The notes under the pieces: model-generated
The model's database searches: none
Seen by the model: the letters and a program-made list of their open reading frames with translations, nothing else
Told to the model about the DNA's origin: nothing
Shown: piece by piece, positions 27,628 through 35,022 of the stretch
How the letters are laid out: each line of letters begins with the position of its first letter
Position numbering within the stretch: position 1 is the stretch's first letter
From: Sphingobacteriaceae bacterium
GTDB taxonomy: Bacteria; Bacteroidota; Bacteroidia; B-17B0; Aurantibacillaceae
Reading direction: 5' to 3'
NCBI GenBank assembly: GCA_013823565.1
Contig: PNMI01000002.1
Location: 1-64,000, forward strand
DNA length: 64,000 nt
Position numbers and translations under genes: made by a program

Positions 27628-28734
27628 TTATTTTAAATAACGAAAATCTTGATTGTTTTTAATATTTTTAAGAGAGGCAATGATTAATTTAATCACATTC
27701 TCAACATCATCTTTATGAACGCTTTCAACAGTTGTATGCATATAACGTAAAGGCAACGAAATTAATGCAGATGGCACACCATCATTACTAAATGCAATAG
27801 CATCTGTATCTGTACCTGTTACTCTGCTTGCTGCCTGACGTTGGAAATCAATTTTGTTTTTTGTCGCCGCATCAATAATTACTTTTAATAAATTATTATG
27901 AACTGCAGGACCGTATGATAAAACAGGACCTTTGCCACAAGCTAAATCGCCACTAGTAATTTTATTCATCATAGGCGTTTGTGTATCATGACACACATCT
28001 GTAACAATAGCAGCATTTGGTTTTATTTTATGAGCAATCATCGTGGCACCATTTAAACCAACTTCTTCTTGCACAGCATTTACAATATATAAACCGAAAG
28101 GTAATTTCGTTTTACTTTCTTTTAATAAACGAGCGACTTCAGCAATCATAAAACCACCTACTCTATTATCCAAAGCTCTACCAACAAAATAACGATCATT
28201 CAAAACCATAAACTCATCATCGTATGTTACGACACATCCAACATGAACACCAAGCTCTTCCACTTCTTTATCGCTTTTGCAACCTAAGTCTAAGAAAATA
28301 TTTTTTAAAGTAGGCGTTTCTTCTTTAGCAGCATCACGCACATGAATGGCAGGCCATCCGAAAACTCCTTTTACAATCCCTTTATCCGTAAAAATATTGA
28401 CGCGTTTAGATGGTGCAATTTGATGATCACTTCCTCCATTGCGACGCAAATAAATAAATCCATCTTTGGTAATATAATGCACAAACCAAGAAATTTCATC
28501 AGCATGTGCTTCAATAATTACTTTGTATGGAGCATCTGGATTTACAATTCCAACTACTGTTCCATAATTATCTACGTAATGTTCATCAATATATGGCTTA
28601 ATATAATTTAACCACATTTTCTGCCCTGCACTTTCAAAACCAGTTGGTGAAGGATTATTTAAATAGTCTTTTAAAAACGTTAAAGAATTTTGAGTAAAAA
28701 TGCTTTTCTCTTTTTTAGCTGATTTCTTTGCCAT
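27628..28734 (-). CDS. M42 family metallopeptidase
   Basis: The 368-residue peptidase has two metal ions per active site. Metal ligands and catalytic residues are seen in IIEAHADEISWFV, RALDNRVGGFM, NAVQEEVGLNGA and VTDVCHDTQTP, with LRYMHTTVE at the end. M42 enzymes are large aminopeptidases of the glutamyl or endoglucanase-M type that form multi-subunit shells in the cytoplasm. The N-terminal KKSAKKEKS tail is unusual but short. It is the first gene of the minus-strand run. Confidence 0.9.
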   Translation of the reverse strand: MAKKSAKKEKSIFTQNSLTFLKDYLNNPSPTGFESAGQKMWLNYIKPYIDEHYVDNYGTVVGIVNPDAPYKVIIEAHADEISWFVHYITKDGFIYLRRNGGSDHQIAPSKRVNIFTDKGIVKGVFGWPAIHVRDAAKEETPTLKNIFLDLGCKSDKEVEELGVHVGCVVTYDDEFMVLNDRYFVGRALDNRVGGFMIAEVARLLKESKTKLPFGLYIVNAVQEEVGLNGATMIAHKIKPNAAIVTDVCHDTQTPMMNKITSGDLACGKGPVLSYGPAVHNNLLKVIIDAATKNKIDFQRQAASRVTGTDTDAIAFSNDGVPSALISLPLRYMHTTVESVHKDDVENVIKLIIASLKNIKNNQDFRYLK

Positions 28735-28865
28735 ATCTTGAATTTATATAGGTTTTAAATATATTAAAAATTGGGGATTTTTGAGGATTTTTTTTGAACT
28801 ATTTTAGATAAAAGATAGCTGAGAAATATCATTATTTATTTGAATAAACCTATATTTGAAAACTG

Positions 28866-29339
28866 ATGAATAGCGATGTAATTGAAATATATACAGATGG
28901 CGCCTGTAGCGGTAATCCTGGGCCTGGCGGACTTGGTATTGTCATGAAATATAAAGACCAACGCAAAGAATTAGCATATGGATTTAAACTTACTACAAAT
29001 AATAGAATGGAATTGATTGCCATTATTGTAGCGCTTGAATCCTTAAAAAAAGAAAACTCAAATGTGGTAGTTTATTCCGATTCAAAATATGTTGTTGATT
29101 CCATTAACTTAGGTTGGGTATATAGTTGGGTAAAAAAAGGTTTTAAGGACAAAGCTAATCCCGATTTATGGAAACGTTTTTTAGAGATTCAAAAAAAACA
29201 TAACATTAAATTTGTGTGGGTAAAAGGTCATGCCTCTAATAAAGAGAATAACCGATGCGATGAACTAGCAGTAGCAGCAAGCAAAAGCAAACATTTGTTG
29301 ATTGATGAAGGTTATGAGTTGAGTAAAAAATTAAAATAG
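28866..29339 (+). CDS. rnhA: Ribonuclease HI
   Basis: RNase HI cuts RNA in RNA-DNA hybrids. The 157-residue protein has all four catalytic acidic residues: Asp in EIYTDGACSGNPGPGG, Glu in NNRMELIAI, Asp in VVYSDSKYVVDSI and Asp in NNRCDELAVAA. VWVKGHASNKENNRCD is the typical His-containing loop. It stands alone and is convergent with the ORF6N gene. A TATATTTG (28851-28858) lies just upstream but is too close to the ATG to be a confident promoter. Confidence 0.95.
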   Translation: MNSDVIEIYTDGACSGNPGPGGLGIVMKYKDQRKELAYGFKLTTNNRMELIAIIVALESLKKENSNVVVYSDSKYVVDSINLGWVYSWVKKGFKDKANPDLWKRFLEIQKKHNIKFVWVKGHASNKENNRCDELAVAASKSKHLLIDEGYELSKKLK

Positions 29340-29370
29340 ACCTTTCAGGTTTTAAAAACCTGTAAGGTCT
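29338..29370. terminator. Hairpin repeat between convergent rnhA and ORF6N genes
   Basis: AGACCTT-CAGGTTTT and its complement form a long hairpin with one mismatch, beginning in the rnhA stop and ending at the base next to the ORF6N stop. It can end transcripts from both sides. The same AGACCT...AGGTCT hairpin is a common dispersed repeat in Bacteroidota, which I recall but cannot search here. Confidence 0.75.
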
Positions 29371-29925
29371 TTATGGCATTTTATACCCAATTTTATTTCT
29401 CTCTTCCGTAACCCTAGAGCGTGATTCTTTTTTCTCTAGCAACTCATCTAAATACCTAAAAACAATCTCCATATTTTTATCCTGATTATCGAGTTTGTTT
29501 TTGATTTTTTCAATATCTAAACGTAAATCCGTGTTATCTGCTAGCATTTGACGAATTCTAGTAAAAATTCTCATGATTTGAATATTAACTGCAATAGCTC
29601 TATCGCTATTTAAAATTCCCGATAACATAGCTACACCTTGCTCTGTAAAGACAAAGGGTAATGCACTGATGTTTCTTTTAATCCCTGATCCGGTCACAAT
29701 CTGTGACCGCATGAACTCCCACTCTTCCTTAGTCAATTGAAACATAAAATCTTCAGGAAACCGTTTCAAATTCCTTTTAACTTGTTGGTTTAATACTTTA
29801 GTTTCAACCTGATAAAGTTCCGCTAAATCACTGTCTAGCATTACTTTTTGATTTCGAATAAGATAAATCTTATTCATTACTAATTCATCTGGAATGGTTA
29901 ATGTATTTTCTTTTTTACTCATCAT
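29371..29925 (-). CDS. ORF6N-domain DNA-binding protein
   Basis: The 184-residue protein has an N-terminal ORF6N (KilA-N-related) domain. It shows MNKIYLIRNQKVMLDSDLAELY, VKRNLKRFPEDFMFQLTKEEW and ALPFVFTEQGVAML, with NIQIMRIFTRIRQML just after. The C-terminal third is a predicted coiled coil. The family came from phages and is widespread on Bacteroidota chromosomes; its role here may be regulatory, but nothing shows a target. A perfect palindrome (29691-29709) lies inside the gene. Confidence 0.85.
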   Translation of the reverse strand: MMSKKENTLTIPDELVMNKIYLIRNQKVMLDSDLAELYQVETKVLNQQVKRNLKRFPEDFMFQLTKEEWEFMRSQIVTGSGIKRNISALPFVFTEQGVAMLSGILNSDRAIAVNIQIMRIFTRIRQMLADNTDLRLDIEKIKNKLDNQDKNMEIVFRYLDELLEKKESRSRVTEERNKIGYKMP

Positions 29926-29982
29926 AATTATCCTCTCTACAAAATATATTGCAAGATTAAATAATTTAAGAATAGAGTTTTG

Positions 29983-30381
29983 CTATGAATTGTAGCATTT
30001 TGAGGCAAACGCAATGATATTTCCGTCAAAATCAGCAACATAACCAACGGTATCTCCCCAATCTCGTGGCTGAATTTCACTAACTTTTTTTGCACCTAAT
30101 TCAATCGCTAATTCAAACAGTTCTTCCATTTGTTCAGACACTAAATACAATTCGCATCTTGGAATACCATTAGCAGTAATAGGTTGAGGCATCACAGGAC
30201 TAATAATTTTTGCAATTCCATTCTCAGGCATTAAGCCTAATTTAAAATTATCGGCAAGTGTAAACTCTGTCATGCCAGGAACATGTAAACTAGGATCTTC
30301 TTTTAAAATAGCAGAATAAAAATCTTTGCTTTTTTCTTGGTTAGAGACATATAATATGATTTCAAAAAGACTAAAAATCAT
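29983..30381 (-). CDS. VOC-family (glyoxalase/bleomycin-resistance fold) protein
   Basis: The 132-residue protein has the vicinal-oxygen-chelate fold: VSNQEKSKDFYSAIL opens it, and GDTVGYVADFDGNIIAFA closes it. Metal ligand positions cannot be fixed by eye. Such proteins act as dioxygenases, glyoxalases or drug-binding proteins, so the function is open. It lies 11 bp from the flavin reductase gene on the same strand and is probably co-transcribed with it. Confidence 0.78.
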   Translation of the reverse strand: MIFSLFEIILYVSNQEKSKDFYSAILKEDPSLHVPGMTEFTLADNFKLGLMPENGIAKIISPVMPQPITANGIPRCELYLVSEQMEELFELAIELGAKKVSEIQPRDWGDTVGYVADFDGNIIAFASKCYNS

Positions 30382-30392
30382 TTAATTGGAAT

Positions 30393-30920
30393 TTAAAATT
30401 TCAAAAAGCCCTCTAACTGCATATCGATTACTTTAATCGTATCAGCATCCACTAAATTACCAGCAGCATCCATTAAAGTATCTACCCTACTAATTGGTAA
30501 TTTATTATGATAGACATTGATTTTTAAATAATTCAAAATATTAGTCAAATGCTCCATTCCTCGCAAATTACCTGCTCTACCAGTTGAAACACCTACTAAA
30601 CAAGCTTTGTTTTCCATCCATAGGCGTGGAGGAATAGCATCTAAAAACACTTTTAAAATGCCTGCAAAACTGCCGTTATACTCAGGGGCAATAAATATAA
30701 ATTTAGACTGCTTGTCAACGTATGTATCTATAATTTTTTGAAATCCTTCTGAACGTTTTCCATACAAATCCGTATGCAAAACCGATTCAGGCAAATCCTT
30801 TAAGCTAAATAGCTCAACATCAACACCTTTACTTTTTAAAACTGATTTATAATAATTGGCTACTTTTTCAGTGTTACTATCAACTCTGTTAGTTGCCGAT
30901 ATGATTGTAATTGAATGCAT
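30393..30920 (-). CDS. NADPH-dependent FMN reductase-like flavoprotein
   Basis: The 175-residue flavodoxin-like protein opens with ITIISATNRVDSNTEKVAN, whose SxTxxDSNT loop binds the FMN phosphate. APEYNGSFAGILKVFLDAIP is the second family signature. It probably reduces quinones, azo compounds or flavin with NAD(P)H in the cytoplasm. It is the first gene of a two-gene unit with the VOC protein and is divergent from the MBL hydrolase. Confidence 0.83.
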   Translation of the reverse strand: MHSITIISATNRVDSNTEKVANYYKSVLKSKGVDVELFSLKDLPESVLHTDLYGKRSEGFQKIIDTYVDKQSKFIFIAPEYNGSFAGILKVFLDAIPPRLWMENKACLVGVSTGRAGNLRGMEHLTNILNYLKINVYHNKLPISRVDTLMDAAGNLVDADTIKVIDMQLEGFLKF

Positions 30921-31040
30921 TATATTATTAACATTTTGGCGAAGTTATGAATTTTACTGTTAAAAACTAAAAACAGATAAAACCCTGAAATAGTTTAAAT
31001 TTACGGGTACAATAAGTACTATTTTTTGAATTTTTAGGTA

Positions 31041-31724
31041 ATGAATATAACATATTACGGTCATTCTTGTTTTGGAGTAGAGGTTAACGGGAAAAATTTA
31101 TTATTTGACCCATTTATTACTCCAAATGAGTTAGCCAAAAACATTGACGCTACAACAGTAAAAGCAGATTATATATTAATTTCTCACGGACACGAAGATC
31201 ACATTGCAGATGCCATCTCTATAGCCAAAAGAACAAATGCACTGGTAATTTGTAATTATGAGATATATGTATGGCTAAAAAACAAAGGCGTTGAAAACAT
31301 TCATCCTATGAATACTGGAGGGAAGAAGGCATTTGATTTTGGGTCTGTTAAATGCGTAAAAGCAGAACATAGCAGTAGTATGCCTGATGGAACGTATGGT
31401 GGAAATCCGATGGGATTTGTGATTGAAAGTACAGATAAAAACTTTTACTATGCTGGTGATACAGCATTGACATATGACATGAAATTGATTGGAAACTATC
31501 GCAAAATTGATTTTGCATTTTTACCAATTGGCGACAATTTTACAATGGGCGTTGATAATGCTATTATTTGTTGCAAAGATTTCATCAATTGTGGGGATGT
31601 AATTGGTATGCATTATGATACATTTGGTTACATAAAAATTAACCAAGAAGAAGCAAAACATAAATTTAGTGTACAAGGGAAAAAATTAACCCTTTTAGAA
31701 ATAGGAGAAACGATTAGCAAATAA
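31041..31724 (+). CDS. UPF0173 metallo-beta-lactamase-fold hydrolase
   Basis: The 227-residue protein has the HxHxDH motif in LISHGHEDHIADA, an N-terminal MNITYYGHSCFGVEV typical of UPF0173, and AGDTALTYDMKLI for later metal ligands. It is a cytoplasmic metal-dependent hydrolase without a known substrate. It starts the parA operon by position, ending 4 bp before the parA start, so it is probably co-transcribed with the chromosome-partition genes. The functional link is unclear. Confidence 0.87.
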   Translation: MNITYYGHSCFGVEVNGKNLLFDPFITPNELAKNIDATTVKADYILISHGHEDHIADAISIAKRTNALVICNYEIYVWLKNKGVENIHPMNTGGKKAFDFGSVKCVKAEHSSSMPDGTYGGNPMGFVIESTDKNFYYAGDTALTYDMKLIGNYRKIDFAFLPIGDNFTMGVDNAIICCKDFINCGDVIGMHYDTFGYIKINQEEAKHKFSVQGKKLTLLEIGETISK

Positions 31725-31728
31725 GAAC

Positions 31729-32562
31729 ATGGGAAAAATAATAGCAATAGCAAATCAAAAAGGTGGAGTTGGAAAAACAACATCGGCAATCAATTTAGCA
31801 GCATCATTAGCCGTTTTAGAATATAAAACCTTATTAGTTGACGCCGACCCTCAAGCCAATGCAACATCAGGTGTAGGAATTGAACCTAAAAATGTAAAGT
31901 CGGGCTTGTATGAGTGTATCATTGACAACAAACACCCAAAAGAAGTTATCGTTGAAACTGAAACTCCTAATTTATATTTATTACCAACCAATACAGATTT
32001 AGTTGCAATCGAACTTGAAATCGTGAATCTTCCAAACAGAGATTACATGATGAAAGCAGCATTAAATAAAATTAAAGATGACTATGATTTCATTATCATT
32101 GATTGTTGTCCTTCTTTAGGTTTAACAGTAATTAATTCATTAGCTGCAGCTGATAGCGTAATTATCCCGGTACAATGCGAGTACTTCGCCTTAGAAGGAA
32201 TGGGTAAATTATTACAAACTATTAAATTAGTTCAGGCACACATTAACACTGAATTAGATATTGAAGGCGTTTTATTAACGATGTATGACCCACGTTTAAA
32301 ATTAGCAAACCAAGTGGTTGAAGAAGTGAAAATGCATTTCCAAAACATGGTGTTTAATACAATCGTACAACGTAATACTAAATTAGCAGAAGCGCCTAGT
32401 CATGGTAAAACCATTATTATGCATGATGCTATTGGAAAAGGTTCTGTTAACTATTTAAACTTAGCACGTGAAATTTTACAACGTAACGGCTTAACTAAAA
32501 TTAGCGACGAAGATCGTACGATGACATTTACACAAGAAGAATCAGAATTTAACGAAGGATAA
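31729..32562 (+). CDS. parA: Chromosome-partition ATPase ParA (Soj)
   Basis: ParA is a deviant Walker-type ATPase that binds DNA and moves ParB-parS complexes. The P-loop KGGVGKTTSAINLA is at about residues 11-24, with LLVDADPQANAT and FIIIDCCPSLGLTV later. It is 277 residues, typical of chromosomal ParA. It precedes parB by 87 bp, with an AT-rich inverted repeat between them. No canonical parS site was found in the window. Confidence 0.95.
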   Translation: MGKIIAIANQKGGVGKTTSAINLAASLAVLEYKTLLVDADPQANATSGVGIEPKNVKSGLYECIIDNKHPKEVIVETETPNLYLLPTNTDLVAIELEIVNLPNRDYMMKAALNKIKDDYDFIIIDCCPSLGLTVINSLAAADSVIIPVQCEYFALEGMGKLLQTIKLVQAHINTELDIEGVLLTMYDPRLKLANQVVEEVKMHFQNMVFNTIVQRNTKLAEAPSHGKTIIMHDAIGKGSVNYLNLAREILQRNGLTKISDEDRTMTFTQEESEFNEG

Positions 32563-32567
32563 ATAAC

Positions 32568-32641
32568 AGTTATGAGTTATAAGTTATGAGTTTTGAGTTA
32601 ATACTCTATCTCTCATCACTTATAACTCATCACTTATAACT
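32568..32641. repeat. AT-rich inverted and direct repeat between parA and parB
   Basis: ATGAGTTATAAGT (32572-32584) is matched by its complement ACTTATAACTCAT (32618-32630), and further partial copies of ACTCAT/ATGAGT lie around. A similar direct-repeat run (ACTCATAACTCAACACTCAT) sits between dapB and lepB at 34986-35016. It looks like a dispersed intergenic repeat. A possible effect on parB expression is inference. Confidence 0.6.
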
Positions 32642-32649
32642 AAAAGAAG

Positions 32650-33546
32650 ATGAGTACAAATAAAAAACCAGCATTAGGAAGAGGATTAAGCGCATTGTTA
32701 GAAAATGCTAAAACAGATATCACAACTAAACAAAGTGGAGATGGCACGCCTGTAGTTGGCTCTATCGCCATTATTAAAATTAAAAATATTGAAACCAATC
32801 CGTTTCAACCACGTACTAATTTCGAAGAAATTGCTTTACAAGAATTAGCAGATTCTATTAAGCAACATGGCATTATTCAACCAATCACCGTTCGTAAGTT
32901 GGGGTATGATAAATACCAATTAATTTCTGGAGAGCGTCGTTTTAGAGCTTCTCAAATAGCTGAGTTAACTGAGATTCCAGCATACATTCGTGTAGCTAAC
33001 GACCAAGCCATGCTTGAAATGGGATTGATTGAGAACATCCAACGTGAAGATTTAGATCCAATTGAAGTTTCGTTAAGCTACAAACGTTTAATTGACGAGT
33101 GTAATATCACTCAAGAACAATTAAGCGAAAAAGTAAACAAACAACGTAGTACAGTAACAAACTTTTTACGTTTATTAAAATTACCTGCAGTTATTCAAAA
33201 AGCAGTTCGCGATAAAGATATTTCAATGGGTCATGCTCGTGCTTTATTAAGCATCGAAAATGAAGACAAACAATTAGCCATTTTTGCAATGGCTGTTGAA
33301 AATGAATTATCTGTTCGCCAAGTAGAAGAATTAGCACGTGGAGAAAAGTTAGCCTTTAAACCCAAAACCACTCGTGTAGAAAAACCCTTAACTATTGAGG
33401 ATAAACAAATAGCAAAAAAATTAGAGAAAATTTTCAGTAAATCGTTCGACTTTAAACGTAGTCCAAAGGGCGCTGGTTCTATTACTTTAAGCTTTAGCAA
33501 CGATACGGAACTAGAGCATATTTTATCTTTTTTTGACATAAATTAA
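32650..33546 (+). CDS. parB: Chromosome-partition protein ParB (Spo0J)
   Basis: ParB loads at parS sites and spreads on DNA. The 298-residue protein begins KKPALGRGLSALL, the classic ParB start. It continues with NPFQPRTNF, the CTP-binding motif GERRFRAS, VANDQAMLEMGLIENIQRED and the helix-turn-helix ITQEQLSEKVNKQRSTVTNF. The C-terminal dimer region has GSITLSFSNDTELEHIL. It is complete and directly follows parA. Confidence 0.95.
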   Translation: MSTNKKPALGRGLSALLENAKTDITTKQSGDGTPVVGSIAIIKIKNIETNPFQPRTNFEEIALQELADSIKQHGIIQPITVRKLGYDKYQLISGERRFRASQIAELTEIPAYIRVANDQAMLEMGLIENIQREDLDPIEVSLSYKRLIDECNITQEQLSEKVNKQRSTVTNFLRLLKLPAVIQKAVRDKDISMGHARALLSIENEDKQLAIFAMAVENELSVRQVEELARGEKLAFKPKTTRVEKPLTIEDKQIAKKLEKIFSKSFDFKRSPKGAGSITLSFSNDTELEHILSFFDIN

Positions 33547-33555
33547 CTAACCATT

Positions 33556-33591
33556 AATCACAAGAAATTACCTCACTAATTTCTTGTGATT
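33556..33591 (+). terminator. Rho-independent terminator after parB
   Basis: Perfect 15-bp arms (AATCACAAGAAATTA and its complement) around a CCTCAC loop are followed by ATTTTTG. It lies between parB and the DUF5683 gene, 12 bp before that start. Because the next gene is so close, it may only attenuate read-through. Confidence 0.75.
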
Positions 33592-33603
33592 ATTTTTGAT
33601 TAG

Positions 33604-34188
33604 GTGAAAGTTTCATTAGTATATATATCATTATTTTTTATTTTAGTTTGCGCATCTGCTCATGCTCAGCAAAATGACTCGTTAAAAAATGAAATAACTA
33701 TAGACTCTACTCAAAGTAAACGTGCCGTAAAAAAAGCGATTTATTCAAGTGCTCGTAAAGCAACCATTATGAGTGCTTGTCTTCCTGGTTTAGGACAAAT
33801 TTACAATCGTAAATACTGGAAAACTCCAGTTATTTATGCGGCCCTTGGAGGATTAGGATATTGGGGTGTAACCAATCAAATTAAATACAAATACTACAGC
33901 GATAATTTAACAGCACTTCATGATGATGATGCTAATACGATTAACGAAACGTTATATAATAGCGATCAGTTAGTAACTCAAAAAAGATATTATAGAAAAT
34001 ATAGAGATTATGCTATTATTGCTGGCGCTTTGGTTTATTTGATAAATATTATTGATGCAAATGTAGATGCGCATTTAAAAACATTTGATGTAAGCGATGA
34101 TTTAAGCTTACAAGTAAATCCATATTCAAACTTTGATTACAATAATAAATTACAAGCAGGATTATCTTTAAAATTAAAATTTAAGTAA
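33604..34188 (+). CDS. DUF5683 family membrane protein
   Basis: The 194-residue protein starts at GTG and has a signal peptide (residues 1-21, ending SAHAQ). The DUF5683 core follows: RKATIMSACLPGLGQIYNRKYWKTPVIYAALGG, and then a hydrophobic segment near YAIIAGALVYLINIIDANVDAHL. It is an envelope protein of unknown function. The order parB-DUF5683-dapB-lepB is common in Bacteroidota, which supports the call. Confidence 0.85.
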   Translation: MKVSLVYISLFFILVCASAHAQQNDSLKNEITIDSTQSKRAVKKAIYSSARKATIMSACLPGLGQIYNRKYWKTPVIYAALGGLGYWGVTNQIKYKYYSDNLTALHDDDANTINETLYNSDQLVTQKRYYRKYRDYAIIAGALVYLINIIDANVDAHLKTFDVSDDLSLQVNPYSNFDYNNKLQAGLSLKLKFK

Positions 34189-34190
34189 GT

Positions 34191-34255
34191 CTCCCGCTAA
34201 TCGCGCAGATTAACGCAGAAAATTTATCTGTAATATCTGCGAAATCCGTGGGACA
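34191..34255. repeat. Imperfect palindromic intergenic repeat, copy 2
   Basis: This 65-bp element is the reverse-oriented copy of 8621-8685. Both have the CCC/GGG ends and inner GCAGAT/ATCTGC type arms. It fills the gap between the DUF5683 gene and dapB. The two copies differ at several paired sites, which suggests selection for, or origin from, a fold rather than sequence. Confidence 0.7.
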
Positions 34256-34266
34256 TAAAACAGATT

Positions 34267-34974
34267 ATGAATATTGCATTATTAGGATACGGAAAAATGG
34301 GTAAAGAGATAGAAGCTATCGCTTTGCAAAGAGGACATACAATTGTTTTAAAAGTAGATGAAAGTAATGCGTCTACGTTCTCTAAAGAAGAGTTACAAAA
34401 AGCAGATGTAGCTATCGAATTTAGTACACCGCATACTGTTATTGCTAACATCAAAAAATGTTTTGATGCTCAAGTTCCTATTGTAGTTGGTACAACTGGC
34501 TGGTACGATTCGTTTAAAGAAATTGAAACAGAATGTAAACAAAAAAATTGTGCTTTATTTCATGCTACTAATTTTAGCTTAGGCGTTAATTTATTTTTTA
34601 AAGTAAATTCATACTTAGCTGATTTAATGAACAAATACGATTCGTATAATGTAGAGATGGAAGAAATTCATCACATTCATAAATTAGATAAACCAAGCGG
34701 AACAGCTATTTCATTAGCAAATCAAGTGCTTGATAAAATTGAGCGCAAAAAAAATTGGAGCATTACGGATAATAAGCCTGAAACCTTATTTATTAAAGAT
34801 GTGAGAGAAGGTGAAGTTCCAGGCACACATATTATCAAATATACATCAGCAGTGGATGATATTGAAATTATGCATAAAGCACATAACCGTAAAGGCTTTG
34901 CTTTAGGTGCCGTTATAGCAGCCGAATATATTAAAGGTAAAAAAGGTATATTTACCATGAACGATTTAATTTAA
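34267..34974 (+). CDS. dapB: 4-hydroxy-tetrahydrodipicolinate reductase
   Basis: DapB catalyses the second step of lysine and diaminopimelate synthesis. The N-terminal NAD(P)-binding motif ALLGYGKMGKEIEAIA is at residues 3-18. The catalytic region is EEIHHIHKLDKPSGTAISLA, with the conserved His-His and Lys residues. The 235-residue length is slightly short but typical for Bacteroidota. It lies upstream of lepB in a widely conserved order. Confidence 0.95.
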   Translation: MNIALLGYGKMGKEIEAIALQRGHTIVLKVDESNASTFSKEELQKADVAIEFSTPHTVIANIKKCFDAQVPIVVGTTGWYDSFKEIETECKQKNCALFHATNFSLGVNLFFKVNSYLADLMNKYDSYNVEMEEIHHIHKLDKPSGTAISLANQVLDKIERKKNWSITDNKPETLFIKDVREGEVPGTHIIKYTSAVDDIEIMHKAHNRKGFALGAVIAAEYIKGKKGIFTMNDLI

Positions 34975-34985
34975 TTGATATAAAA

Positions 34986-35016
34986 ACTCATAACTCAACA
35001 CTCATAATTCATAACT
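34986..35016. repeat. AT-rich direct-repeat run between dapB and lepB
   Basis: ACTCATAACTCAACACTCAT and the following CATAACT contain repeated ACTCA/CATAA units, similar to the repeat between parA and parB. It lies 6 bp before the lepB start, so it may affect the ribosome-binding region, but no standard Shine-Dalgarno site is expected in this phylum. Confidence 0.5.
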
Positions 35017-35022
35017 AATCAC

